Shown here piece by piece: positions 1-8,210 of a DNA stretch of 64,000 nt (positions are counted from its first letter, which is position 1; the number at the start of each line of letters is the position of its first letter). The position numbers were made by a program, and so were the translations under genes. Below the pieces are notes generated by a model. The model saw only the letters and a program-made list of their open reading frames with translations, was not told the origin of the DNA and ran no database searches. The stretch spans positions 1 to 64,000 of the forward strand of contig WRIC01000006.1 in assembly GCA_009782915.1 (NCBI GenBank), written 5' to 3'. Origin of the DNA: Propionibacteriaceae bacterium (GTDB lineage Bacteria; Actinomycetota; Actinomycetes; Propionibacteriales; Propionibacteriaceae).

Positions 1-273
1 GACAGGAAGACGTGGAAAGGCGACAGGGAGTCGAGTGTGACAAGGGGACGGTATGAACAGGGGACGGGGTGTTTGTCACCGGACGGATAAAAAGGGGACG
101 GGGTGTTTGTCACCGTGACAGTCAATACCGCCCACAACTGTCTCCATCCGTCATTCCGCGCGAAGTCGCGGAATCCAGACTCCACAGTTGCGAAACCACA
201 AGTTCTGGACCCTGCGACTTCGCGCAGGGAGACGGGGAAAGCGGACAGGAAGACGTGGAAAGGCGACAGGGAG
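1..273. repeat. Interspersed palindromic repeat pair with flanking direct repeats
   Basis: No gene is supported in 1-424. A palindrome ATTCCGCG-CGAAGT-CGCGGAAT lies at 153-174. A second one, CCCTGCG-ACTTCG-CGCAGGG, lies at 210-229; its loop is the reverse complement of the first, so the two units are inverted relative to each other, as in REP/BIME elements. A 30-bp direct repeat occupies 1-30 and 244-273, and a 22-bp unit beginning GGGGACGGGGTG occurs at 60-81 and 94-115. The same family recurs near 36.7, 38.1, 57.1 and 61.6 kb. Its function is unknown. Confidence 0.85.
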
Positions 274-424
274 ACCGTCCCCTCGTCATGCGTGTGACAG
301 TTCATACCGGGCCCGTTTGTCATGTTGTCCTCATTCATGGTCAAGATTATGTAAGATGGGTGGGCTGTAGAGATGAATCGACCCAGAGGTTGACACAGGA
401 CCCAAACTCACGAGAGGAATACTG

Positions 425-1003
425 GTGGCGAAACCAAAGAATCGACCGTCAGTGGATGACCCCTATTCACTTCTTCCGCCAGTGCCGTCTTTCACACTGG
501 TCAGTGACGATATTACTGATGGTCAACCGCTGGGCCCCGCTCAGTGCGCCGAGGGTGGGTCTATTTCACCCCAGCTTTCCTGGTCTGGATTTCCCTCAGA
601 TACCCATAGTTTTATGCTCACCTGTCTCGACCCTGATTCCCCGAAAGAAGGCGGAATGTGCCTGTGGTTGGTGGTCGATATTCCCCTGACAGTACGATCA
701 GTGGTGTCTGGGATGTCCACCACCATGGTGAAAGCTCTCGCTAGTCGATTCTTTCGGCCGGCATCCTCGATTGGTGTTGATGAGGCGCTCGATCTGCGCA
801 ATGATCGCGGGACCTTGGGTTTTGCTGGAGCTAACCCACCGAAGTCAGATGGTGCCCACCGCTACTATTTCGCTGTCCATAGTCTTGATGTTGAGCAGCT
901 GGATCTTCCCCATGGACGACGTACGGCCCCAGACCTCGCCTTAGCTACTGCCATCCCACACACCATTGGCCGTGGTGTCATCATGGGCACCTCCCAGCGT
1001 TAA
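425..1003 (+). CDS. YbhB/YbcL family PEBP-like protein
   Basis: The 192-residue product belongs to the phosphatidylethanolamine-binding-protein (Raf kinase inhibitor-like, YbhB/YbcL) family, usually soluble and of unclear role in bacteria. Visible family signatures are the CLDPDSP ligand-site loop near residues 67-73, WLVVDIP near 81-87 (the usual His-Trp is Leu-Trp here), and GANPPKSDGAHRYYF near 133-147, matching the GPxPPxGxHRYxF block. Start is GTG at 425 with AGAGGA upstream; length fits the family. It converges on the YbaK gene with a 4-bp overlap of stop codons. A small-molecule binding role is only inferred. Confidence 0.85.
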   Translation: MAKPKNRPSVDDPYSLLPPVPSFTLVSDDITDGQPLGPAQCAEGGSISPQLSWSGFPSDTHSFMLTCLDPDSPKEGGMCLWLVVDIPLTVRSVVSGMSTTMVKALASRFFRPASSIGVDEALDLRNDRGTLGFAGANPPKSDGAHRYYFAVHSLDVEQLDLPHGRRTAPDLALATAIPHTIGRGVIMGTSQR

Positions 1004-1545
1004 TCGACTGATACCGGGCTGGTGAGCCCCTCCATCAGTTGAACTCCGGGGAGGTTCAGTAGTGAAGCACCGGGTACAATGAGTTTGCCGTGGCGCACAC
1101 CCGAACCCACGATGAGCCATGGGACATCACGCAAAGACTCATCAATCCACACCGGCCAGTCGCTACTCAAACCCACTGGCGTGATCGCACCGTACTCCAT
1201 TCCAGAGGACTCCACGGCAAGTTCCATAGGCGCAAAAGAAGCCTTGCGTACGTTCAATTGCTTGCGAACAAAACCATTGACATCGACTCGACGATTCGCC
1301 AACGACATACAACAGCATTGCCGAACCTCGCCTTCACGTTTACCCATGACCAGCACAGCATTACCCATGATGTCGTGGGGAAGATCAAAGGTTTGGCACA
1401 CAGACTCGGTTTCGGAGAGCTCAGGATCAATCTCAAAGACTTGAGCCTGTGGAATGAGCTCTAGAGCTTGGAAGGTGGATTCCGCCATGAGGTCTGGTCG
1501 CTCCACTGCTGGAACAGGATTCAGTTTCTCAAACACAGGGTCCAT
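1000..1545 (-). CDS. YbaK/EbsC family protein (aminoacyl-tRNA deacylase-like)
   Basis: The 181-residue product matches the YbaK/ProX domain, whose characterised members hydrolyse mischarged tRNAs such as Cys-tRNA(Pro). Recognisable stretches are CMSLANRRVDVNGFVRKQL and EYGAITPVGL, which build the substrate pocket in this family. The specific substrate cannot be read from the sequence, and part of this subfamily is uncharacterised. It is the last gene of a minus-strand run and starts 10 bp after the ABC permease stop. Its stop overlaps the convergent PEBP gene by 4 bp. Confidence 0.8.
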   Translation of the reverse strand: MDPVFEKLNPVPAVERPDLMAESTFQALELIPQAQVFEIDPELSETESVCQTFDLPHDIMGNAVLVMGKREGEVRQCCCMSLANRRVDVNGFVRKQLNVRKASFAPMELAVESSGMEYGAITPVGLSSDWPVWIDESLRDVPWLIVGSGVRHGKLIVPGASLLNLPGVQLMEGLTSPVSVD

Positions 1546-1555
1546 TATCTCTCAC

Positions 1556-2323
1556 CTACAGCTGTTTGCGCTTGAAGACCACGATAGACAGAATCAAACA
1601 CAGAACAATAGCTCCCACACAGATAGCTATGGCGGGTGTGAAATCCTCCACACTGTGAGACCCATCAAGTAATCCGAGGGTGCCAGCAGCAAGGGTGATG
1701 GGATTGTACGGGCGTACCTCAGGAAGAAGATTCACCAGGTTGCCTGTGATGACGACCACCGCAACGACACCAAGACTGCCTCCCCAGTTGCTCACCAGTG
1801 TGCCACCAAGAATCATCAGAGCAAGAAAGAGTTCGCCCACAAGCCAGGGGGCACAGAAGGTTATCCATGGGTGGGTAAAATCTTGGGCTCCCCAGTAGTA
1901 GATGGTGTAACCCCAGCAGATAATCCAGCTCACTGCGTACCCAAGACTCCACAGAATAGTGGCCACAGTAAACTTCGCAAGGATAACTGTGCCACGAGGG
2001 ATTCCTTTGGTGAGGACCGGAATCAGGGTTCCTTTGCTGAGTTCGCTGGCCATGAGCCCAGCGAAAACCAGGATCATCGCGAGCATCCCCATCTGGGAGA
2101 CATTGGAGAAGAACTGTGTCCAGGAGTCAAAAGACGTCGGTTCAGGTAATTCGAGGATAAGCCCGCCACCCAAATCAGAACCGGAGAGAATATCAGGAAG
2201 GATCATGGCTGTGAAAGGACTCATGATTCCCATCAGCGCCATCACGACCAGGAGGATCACGAGGCGGTAGCTACGGTAACTCTCGGTGAGTTCTTTTCGG
2301 CAGAAAACCATGAATCCTCTCAT
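1556..2323 (-). CDS. ABC-2 type transporter permease
   Basis: The 255-residue integral membrane protein has about six hydrophobic segments, beginning with one at residues 19-45 after a short cytoplasmic 'RKELTESYRSYR' start. That arrangement, with the 'SKGTLIPVLTKGIPR' cytoplasmic loop after the second segment, is typical of ABC-2 permeases of the NatB/gliding type. Its ATG overlaps the ATPase stop by 4 bp (2320-2323), so the two are translationally coupled and form one exporter. The substrate is unknown. Confidence 0.85.
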   Translation of the reverse strand: MRGFMVFCRKELTESYRSYRLVILLVVMALMGIMSPFTAMILPDILSGSDLGGGLILELPEPTSFDSWTQFFSNVSQMGMLAMILVFAGLMASELSKGTLIPVLTKGIPRGTVILAKFTVATILWSLGYAVSWIICWGYTIYYWGAQDFTHPWITFCAPWLVGELFLALMILGGTLVSNWGGSLGVVAVVVITGNLVNLLPEVRPYNPITLAAGTLGLLDGSHSVEDFTPAIAICVGAIVLCLILSIVVFKRKQL

Positions 2324-3228
2324 CGCACTGCCTCCAGGAAGAGAGATTCGATGGTGGGGGATATGGCTTCTAAACTCAACGGAACGATTGTGGCGTCAGC
2401 AAGCATCCCTATCACCTGGTGTTCTTGGCGGATGTCGGTGGTACGAACAATGACAGAGGTTTGGGAGATGAGTTCAATAAACTCATCTAAAACCCTTTCA
2501 CAGAACCGTGTTAAGTCCTCTCGGCTGGCAAATTCTAGGCGCAACCCCTGGGACCCCTGTCGTGCTTTCAGATCCCCGAGGCTCCCCTCTAACACGATTC
2601 GCCCTTGGTGTAGGACAGCTGCACGGTCACAAATGCGCTCAACATCACCGAGAATATGGGTGGAGAAGATGACAGTGGTTGTGGCGCGAATAGCTCGAAG
2701 AATATCCAGGATCTCTTGCCGCCCTGTTGGGTCGAGGGCCGAGGTGGGTTCATCACAGATCAGCACCGCAGGCTGGTGAATCAGAGCCTGGGCCATACCT
2801 AGTCTTTGTTTCATTCCTCGGGAATACGCCCCGATCTTCTTTTTCACTGTCCCCAACCCGACGAGCTCCAAGAGTTCACCACTGCGTTGGTGTATCTGCG
2901 AGTGGCTGAGCCCAGCAGCCTCCCCAGAAAACTTCAGATACTCTCGGCCGCGCATGTAGGGATAGAACTGCGGGACATCGGGCAGATATCCAAGAAAACG
3001 ATTTGTTGTGGTGTGACCGAATCGTACCTTTTCCCCACAGACGTGAATCTGGCCACGATCACCTTGAAGCAACCCGAGGATGATTTTCATGGTGGTGGTT
3101 TTCCCTGCTCCATTTTCTCCGAGAAAACCATAGACCGAACCAGCAGGGACTCCTAGGGAAATGCCTTGAAGTACCTTCGCGGCCCCGAAACTCTTGTGAA
3201 GGTTCTGGATAGACAGAACCTCGTTCAC
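2320..3228 (-). CDS. ABC transporter ATP-binding protein
   Basis: The 302-residue ATPase of the CcmA/NatA class contains Walker A GENGAGKTT near residue 37, the signature YSRGMKQRLGMA, Walker B VLICDEPTSALDP, and the H-loop STHILGD. A C-terminal extension of about 85 residues follows the nucleotide-binding domain, as in NatA-like exporters. It overlaps the upstream small membrane protein and the downstream permease by 4 bp each. It probably powers the permease in an efflux or lipid/antibiotic-resistance type pump; nothing in the sequence fixes the cargo. Confidence 0.92.
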   Translation of the reverse strand: MNEVLSIQNLHKSFGAAKVLQGISLGVPAGSVYGFLGENGAGKTTTMKIILGLLQGDRGQIHVCGEKVRFGHTTTNRFLGYLPDVPQFYPYMRGREYLKFSGEAAGLSHSQIHQRSGELLELVGLGTVKKKIGAYSRGMKQRLGMAQALIHQPAVLICDEPTSALDPTGRQEILDILRAIRATTTVIFSTHILGDVERICDRAAVLHQGRIVLEGSLGDLKARQGSQGLRLEFASREDLTRFCERVLDEFIELISQTSVIVRTTDIRQEHQVIGMLADATIVPLSLEAISPTIESLFLEAVR

Positions 3229-3446
3229 TGATCCTCCTCATCAGTGCGCCCAACAATGAAGTACAAGATGGGACCAATGGTGTTGATCACGATAATGATG
3301 ATCAACCACACCCAGCGAGGCATGAGTTTGACCCTTGGATGAGTGGCCAGATGGATCAGTGAGGCAACCATCAGCCCCAGTTGGATGATCGCTGCTGGAA
3401 TCAAGATGGGCAGATAGGTGCGCGCAGCCTCCCAGGAATCAAGCAT
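3225..3446 (-). CDS. Small membrane protein, PLDc N-terminal domain type
   Basis: The 73-residue product has two hydrophobic segments and ends 'NTIGPILYFIVGRTDEEDQ', the hallmark of the phospholipase D N-terminal (PLDc_N) domain that often stands alone beside ABC transporters. The start is placed at ATG 3446 rather than an upstream in-frame codon, because AAGGAGG sits 7 bases before it. That Shine-Dalgarno is inside the last codons of the upstream ADP-ribosylglycohydrolase gene, giving an 8-bp overlap and likely coupling. It may tether or regulate the ABC pump; this is inference. Confidence 0.8.
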   Translation of the reverse strand: MLDSWEAARTYLPILIPAAIIQLGLMVASLIHLATHPRVKLMPRWVWLIIIIVINTIGPILYFIVGRTDEEDQ

Positions 3447-4449
3447 TCTTGGCCTCCTTAAGGTCCTCACATGCCTGATCAAAGAGACGACAGACCCCTA
3501 GTATTCCTTCCTTGTTGCCTAATTCCTCTAGCCATTCTTCGGGAATTTTGTGGGAAGGATCATCACGCAATTGGTAGTAGAGCCCAGCCAGTGATCCACA
3601 TACAGCACCTGTGGTGTCGGTATCACTACCGAGGTTCACAGCGGCGAGTACGGTTTCGGGGTAACCCTCATGATTGACCAGGCACCACAGGGCCGCATCC
3701 AAGGTGTCCACGACATAACCGCTCGAACGAATATCATCTCTGTCAATCTGCGTCAAAGAGACTAAATCACCGTTTTCGTCGGTATGGAAACAGGTGAACC
3801 GGTGAAGCTCTGAAGCATAGGTGGGTTGGTCGGAATAAAATTCCATGACCTCGGTCAAACCCGTGGTCACAGCCTCGATCAGGTCTCTTCCTTCAAGAAT
3901 CTGGTGGGCAACATTGCAATAGGCCACGCAGGCGATCCGTGAACGGGGATGACCATGGGTGAGAGAAGAAATATTATGAATGATATCGACTCCATCCTTG
4001 GTGAGGATGAGACCGTCACGAGCTCTCAGGTAATAGGTGATGGGCAGGATCCTCATCAGGGAACCATTACCGTTCTCATTGGCGGCACATCCGCCGGAGT
4101 CCGTGGGTTCTGCTCCTTGGAGGAAACGTTGAAAAGCTGTCAACGTGGTTGTACCAATATCAAAACGATGCCCATCGGTGGTGTAAGCCCCATCTTGATA
4201 CCAGGCAATGAATCTTCCCATCATGTCGCAATAGTCGATCTCACCACTGGACAGTGAGTCTGCTAGAGCAAGGGTAAGGCTTGTGTCATCAGACCATGTT
4301 CCTGCTGGCTTGCGGTAGGTCCCATGACCGTACATTCTGTCAACAGGATGTGCCTCTAATTGCGCGCGACTGGTGAATTCCACCGGGACACCCAAGGCAT
4401 CACCAATAGCTAAACCCAAGATGCCGGCTTCAATCTCGTTCACGTACAT
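3439..4449 (-). CDS. ADP-ribosylglycohydrolase family protein (DraG-like)
   Basis: The 336-residue enzyme has the metal-binding signatures of the family: GLAIGDALG near residue 12, TWSDDTSLTLA near 51, ENGNGSLMR in the middle, and LGSDTDTTGAVCGSLAG near the C-terminus, whose acidic residues bind the two Mg2+ ions. Members remove ADP-ribose from arginine or other acceptors; the target is not evident. AAAGGA precedes ATG 4449. It leads an operon with a PLDc_N protein, an ABC ATPase and permease, and YbaK, an unusual combination. It is divergent from hppA. Confidence 0.9.
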   Translation of the reverse strand: MYVNEIEAGILGLAIGDALGVPVEFTSRAQLEAHPVDRMYGHGTYRKPAGTWSDDTSLTLALADSLSSGEIDYCDMMGRFIAWYQDGAYTTDGHRFDIGTTTLTAFQRFLQGAEPTDSGGCAANENGNGSLMRILPITYYLRARDGLILTKDGVDIIHNISSLTHGHPRSRIACVAYCNVAHQILEGRDLIEAVTTGLTEVMEFYSDQPTYASELHRFTCFHTDENGDLVSLTQIDRDDIRSSGYVVDTLDAALWCLVNHEGYPETVLAAVNLGSDTDTTGAVCGSLAGLYYQLRDDPSHKIPEEWLEELGNKEGILGVCRLFDQACEDLKEAKNA

Positions 4450-4583
4450 CAGTCCTTTCGATCGTTGAGGTCAGTCTAGCGTTGAGACTAGATAATGGTC
4501 GGTGATTGTGGCCGTGTCTCCATGGAGTGGGTGTTAGCCTGCGGTGAGCAAGGGCTGTGACTCGGAACCGACAGATAGTGGGA

Positions 4584-4655
4584 TATACTAACCAGCGCAC
4601 AACCGGAGCAGTAGCCTATGCCTACTGCTCTTTGTTTCGGCAACGATGCCGAAAC
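4584..4655 (+). promoter_or_regulatory. hppA promoter -10 and two-hairpin leader
   Basis: TATACT at 4584-4589 is a good -10; the -35 is weak. In the predicted leader, GAGCAGTAG (4606-4614) pairs perfectly with CTACTGCTC (4622-4630) and is followed by TTTGTTT. A second perfect 9-bp hairpin, GTTTCGGCA (4634-4642) with TGCCGAAAC (4647-4655), follows at once. The ATG of hppA is 32 bases later. The first hairpin plus T-rich tail resembles an attenuator or terminator; either dyad could instead be a protein-binding operator. Confidence 0.6.
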
Positions 4656-4687
4656 ATGAAGCAAAGATTCTTGAGAAAGATGTTCCG

Positions 4688-6733
4688 ATGAACTTAATGT
4701 ACTTCGTGTATGCAGCGCCGGTTGCCGGTGTTATCTCTGTCCTGGTGGCTATTCTTCTCGCTTGGCGTATCCTGCGCTTGGATGCTGGTGATGATCGGAT
4801 GAAGGAGATCGCTTTGGCCATCCAAGAAGGGGCGATGGCCTATCTCAAGCGCCAGTATCAGACGATCGGTGTGGTGGCTGGAGTCCTTGCTGTTGGCATA
4901 TTTTTTGCCCTTGGTTGGAAACTTGCCCTCAGTTTTGTTGTCGGTACGATCGCTAGTGGTGTGGCCGGTTATATTGGCATGAATGTGTCTGTACGAGCCA
5001 ATGTGCGAACAGCCGCTGCCGCGCGTACCTCCCTCAAGGCTGCTCTCGACGTGGCCTTCCATGGGGGAGCGGTGACCGGACTTGCTGTGGTGGGTTTGTC
5101 CATGCTGGGTGTGAGCCTCAGCTACATCATCTTCCAGGACACTGACATCATCATTGGTTTCGGCTTGGGTGCCTCCCTGATGAGCTTGTTTGCTCGTGTG
5201 GGGGGCGGTATTTACACGAAAGCTGCCGATGTGGGAGCTGACATTGTGGGCAAGGTTGAAGTTGGTCTACCTGAGGATGATCCACGCAACCCTGCCACGA
5301 TTGCTGACAATGTGGGGGACAATGTGGGTGACTGCGCTGGAATGGGCGCCGATCTATTTGAAACCTATGCCGTGACACTCTTGGCCGCCATGCTCATTGG
5401 GACGATGGTCTCCACTGAGGGTTTTGCTGCCAAAGAAGTGGTCTTCCCCTTAGCCCTCGGCTCTGCTGCGATCCTGGCCTGTATTGCTTCAGTCTTTGTC
5501 GTACGGCTGGGTAAGTCCCAAAAGATCATGACTGCTCTCTACAAGGGGGTCTATGCCGCTGGGATTATTTCGACAATATTGTTTGCTGGGATCACCTATG
5601 TGATCTTTGGTGAGATGAGATATTTCTGGGTGACCATCGTTGGTGTGGTGATCACTGTTTTGATTTTCATGATGACCGAGTATTACACATCCACTGAGCA
5701 TCGCCCGGTGAAATCTATTGCTGAAGCCTCCGATCATGGAGCAGGGACAAATGTCATCACTGGTTTGTCAGTCGGTATGGAATCCACGATCCTTCCCGTG
5801 GTCACCATCGTCATTGGTATCTTGGCCGCCTTCTATATCGGTGGGGGGCCTGAGGGTAATGGCTTGTATGGGATTGCTATTGCTGCGATGGCGATGCTCT
5901 CTACAGCAGCCATGATTGTGGCACTGGACTCCTATGGACCAATTACCGACAATGCTGGTGGTATTGCTGAGATGAGTGAACAACCAGAAGAGGTACGCGC
6001 GATCACGGACGCTCTCGATGGTGTGGGCAACACAACCAAGGCTGTCACCAAGGGGTATGCGATTGGTTCGGCAGCTTTGGGTGCGCTGGCTCTTTTCACG
6101 GATTACTACTGGAAGATGATGAAGCATGCTGAGGAAGCAGGGGAGGCGAGCGTTGACTTGTCGATCACCAATCCTGTCATCCTTGTTGGATTGCTCATTG
6201 GTGGTTTGCTTCCCTTTGTCTTCAGTTCTGTGACCATGCAGGCAGTATCAAAGGCTGCCATGAAGGTGGTTGTGGAAGTACGCCGCCAGTTCAAGGAATT
6301 CCCTGGAATCCTCAAAGGAAAACAGCGCCCCGATTATGCACGCGCGGTCGACATTGTCACTGGCGCAGCATTGAAGGAGATGATTCTTCCTGGGGCGATT
6401 GCTGTGCTCACCCCGATTGTGGTGGGTGTTCTCTTGGGGTCAGCAGCACTGCCAGGGTTGCTCATTGGTATCATCACCGTGGGGCTCATGTTAGCTTTGA
6501 CCTTGAATAATGCTGGTGGAGCCTGGGATAACGCCAAGAAACTCATCGAGACTGATGGTTTGTTTGGTGGAAAAGGTAGTGAGGCTCATAAAGCTTCCGT
6601 GGTAGGTGACACTGTGGGTGACCCCACCAAGGACACTGCTGGTCCCGCTCTCAATGCCTTGATCAAGGTCGTCAACATGGTGGCTATCTTGTTTATCCCC
6701 CTATTTACCGTGCATGGTCTGCTCGGGCTCTAG
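4688..6733 (+). CDS. hppA: K+-insensitive pyrophosphate-energized proton pump
   Basis: The 681-residue multi-pass membrane pyrophosphatase couples PPi hydrolysis to proton export. Substrate-site motifs are YTKAADVGADIVGKVE near residues 176-191, DNVGDNVGDCAGMGADLFE at 207-225, DNAGGIAEMS near 421-430, and GDTVGDPTKDTAGPALN near the C-terminus. GNTTKAVTKG at 448-457 has Lys 451 and Thr 454; the lysine and threonine mark the K+-independent clade, where K+-dependent enzymes have Ala and Gly or Ala. Start ATG 4688 is chosen because it begins the first membrane helix; an ATG at 4646 lies inside a leader hairpin. With the PPi-PFK at 36.8 kb it points to PPi-based energetics. Confidence 0.96.
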   Translation: MNLMYFVYAAPVAGVISVLVAILLAWRILRLDAGDDRMKEIALAIQEGAMAYLKRQYQTIGVVAGVLAVGIFFALGWKLALSFVVGTIASGVAGYIGMNVSVRANVRTAAAARTSLKAALDVAFHGGAVTGLAVVGLSMLGVSLSYIIFQDTDIIIGFGLGASLMSLFARVGGGIYTKAADVGADIVGKVEVGLPEDDPRNPATIADNVGDNVGDCAGMGADLFETYAVTLLAAMLIGTMVSTEGFAAKEVVFPLALGSAAILACIASVFVVRLGKSQKIMTALYKGVYAAGIISTILFAGITYVIFGEMRYFWVTIVGVVITVLIFMMTEYYTSTEHRPVKSIAEASDHGAGTNVITGLSVGMESTILPVVTIVIGILAAFYIGGGPEGNGLYGIAIAAMAMLSTAAMIVALDSYGPITDNAGGIAEMSEQPEEVRAITDALDGVGNTTKAVTKGYAIGSAALGALALFTDYYWKMMKHAEEAGEASVDLSITNPVILVGLLIGGLLPFVFSSVTMQAVSKAAMKVVVEVRRQFKEFPGILKGKQRPDYARAVDIVTGAALKEMILPGAIAVLTPIVVGVLLGSAALPGLLIGIITVGLMLALTLNNAGGAWDNAKKLIETDGLFGGKGSEAHKASVVGDTVGDPTKDTAGPALNALIKVVNMVAILFIPLFTVHGLLGL

Positions 6734-6760
6734 GACCGATCAGTCAGAACAGACTAAACC

Positions 6761-6769
6761 TGGTACAAT
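6761..6769 (+). promoter_or_regulatory. Extended -10 promoter for the zinc peptidase gene
   Basis: TGGTACAAT combines the TGn extended element with a 5-of-6 match to TATAAT. It lies 28 bp after the hppA stop and 66 bp before the ATG of the peptidase gene. No strong -35 is visible at the expected distance. Confidence 0.5.
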
Positions 6770-6834
6770 ATTGCTGAAGTGAAGAATTCTTTCACAACGA
6801 ACAAGTGAGTCGTACTCATGTTTGGGGGATCACG

Positions 6835-7905
6835 ATGATCAGTCAAAGACCTGTTTCTGCGACGGCTGTGGCACAGCCAGTCCATCCTCAGGGGTTCCCC
6901 CCACCACAACAACAGGTTTACCCTCCACAATCATGGGCACACCAACAGCCTTACCAGCAACCAGGTGCCAACCAGCCCCATCCAACCTGGGTTCAAGGCC
7001 AACCCCCCAAGAAGAAATCACCACTGAAAACTATCGTGTTCGGGTGTCTCCTGCTTTTCATTGCGATACCGGTCATTGTTGGAATAATCGCTACCCAGGA
7101 TAAACAAACCTACCAACCACCTCCGCTACCACCGGTAACAGAAGAACCTCAGAGCCCATCTGCCCCTGCCAACAATCGACCGCGCTACCCAGTATCAGAA
7201 GAAAAAGCACAAGACATCGTACGAAATAATTCTCTGTATACCCTGACTGTTCCACCAGCAAGTTGCTCGACACCGGCCGTTGATCTTGTCAATAGTTCGG
7301 CCAGTGTCATTGAACAGCAAATGGAAGAAACCTTGGACTGTTTGATGGAAATATGGAGCGATGTGGTCAAATATGATGACCATTCTCTTCGCCGGCCTGA
7401 CCTGGTTTTCCATGAAGAAGAGGTCACTGGTTCTTGCGGGATCATCACAACTCACGTTGCCCACTACTGCAGCGCTAATAACACCATCTATTTTCCGCGA
7501 GCCTTTATCATTGGGTTTTCACCACAGGTGCAAAAGGCGCGTTATGCCTTTGATGACGTATTTGCCCATGAATTCGGTCACGCCATTCAAGATCACACCA
7601 TGATTATGGACGCCGAATATTATCTGCGAAACCACGCTGATAGCCCAAGCGAAGCCTTAGAGTCACAACGTCGTTTGGAAATACAGGCGCAGTGCTTCAG
7701 TGGTCTCACCTTGAACTCACTTGGATACAATTCCCAAGACCGCGCAGGTGTAGAACAAGTCCACAGAGAATACATGGACAGCCCACCCTACGAAGGTGAC
7801 CATGGCACAAACGCCAACTTCACCGGGTGGGGCAGACAAGGACTCAGTTCCAACACCCCGCTGACGTGTAATACTTTTGTTGCTAGCTCTGAGTACGTGA
7901 GTTGA
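6835..7905 (+). CDS. Membrane-anchored neutral zinc metallopeptidase (YpfJ type)
   Basis: The 356-residue protein has three parts. The first is a Pro/Gln-rich cytoplasmic tail to about residue 60. A single membrane helix, IVFGCLLLFIAIPVIVGIIA, follows a KKKSPLK stop-transfer cluster. A long extracytoplasmic domain carries HEFGH at 245-249, the zincin active site in the arrangement AFDDVFAHEFGHAIQDH seen in the YpfJ/putative neutral zinc metallopeptidase family. Several cysteines in the outer domain could form disulfides. Start ATG 6835 is preferred over GTG 6805 because GGGGGA lies just upstream. Substrates are unknown. Confidence 0.85.
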   Translation: MISQRPVSATAVAQPVHPQGFPPPQQQVYPPQSWAHQQPYQQPGANQPHPTWVQGQPPKKKSPLKTIVFGCLLLFIAIPVIVGIIATQDKQTYQPPPLPPVTEEPQSPSAPANNRPRYPVSEEKAQDIVRNNSLYTLTVPPASCSTPAVDLVNSSASVIEQQMEETLDCLMEIWSDVVKYDDHSLRRPDLVFHEEEVTGSCGIITTHVAHYCSANNTIYFPRAFIIGFSPQVQKARYAFDDVFAHEFGHAIQDHTMIMDAEYYLRNHADSPSEALESQRRLEIQAQCFSGLTLNSLGYNSQDRAGVEQVHREYMDSPPYEGDHGTNANFTGWGRQGLSSNTPLTCNTFVASSEYVS

Positions 7906-7955
7906 TTCTTCGCCAGTGACATACGGTGAACCTCAACAGGTTGCCTGAGATTTTG

Positions 7956-8029
7956 TAGCGGGAACAGGATTTGAACCTGTGACCTCTGGGTTATGAGCCC
8001 AGCGAGCTACCGAGCTGCTCCATCCCGCG
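7956..8029 (-). tRNA. Initiator tRNA-fMet (CAT)
   Basis: The minus strand folds into a 74-nt cloverleaf with anticodon CAT (7993-7995). Initiator hallmarks are present: the first base pair is a mismatch (C1 with T72) and the anticodon stem ends in three G-C pairs (GGG...CCC). The T arm is ACAGG-TTCAAAT-CCTGT. The CCA end is not encoded. Confidence 0.96.
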
Positions 8030-8040
8030 TCGGTCTGATC

Positions 8041-8069
8041 ATCATACCGGAGAGCTGGTCTGATCCCAA
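8041..8069 (-). promoter_or_regulatory. Promoter of the initiator tRNA
   Basis: On the minus strand TTGGGA (8069-8064) and TATGAT (8046-8041) are separated by 17 bases. Transcription would begin about 5 bases before the mature tRNA 5' end. Confidence 0.65.
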
Positions 8070-8210
8070 AATGACACAGGTTCTTTTTCAAGAAGACCAA
8101 CTTCCGACACCTCATCCCGCCTAACGGGAGCCAGCGCCACGATAGCGCCAACGTCAAGTAAGGTGGACCAAGCGAATTGGCGAAACTGGTCGCCATGGGA
8201 AAGGAATGTG

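Noticed and set aside
69-689. A 206-codon open frame at the window start
   Set aside because: It translates the interspersed repeat and then the wrong frame of the PEBP gene.
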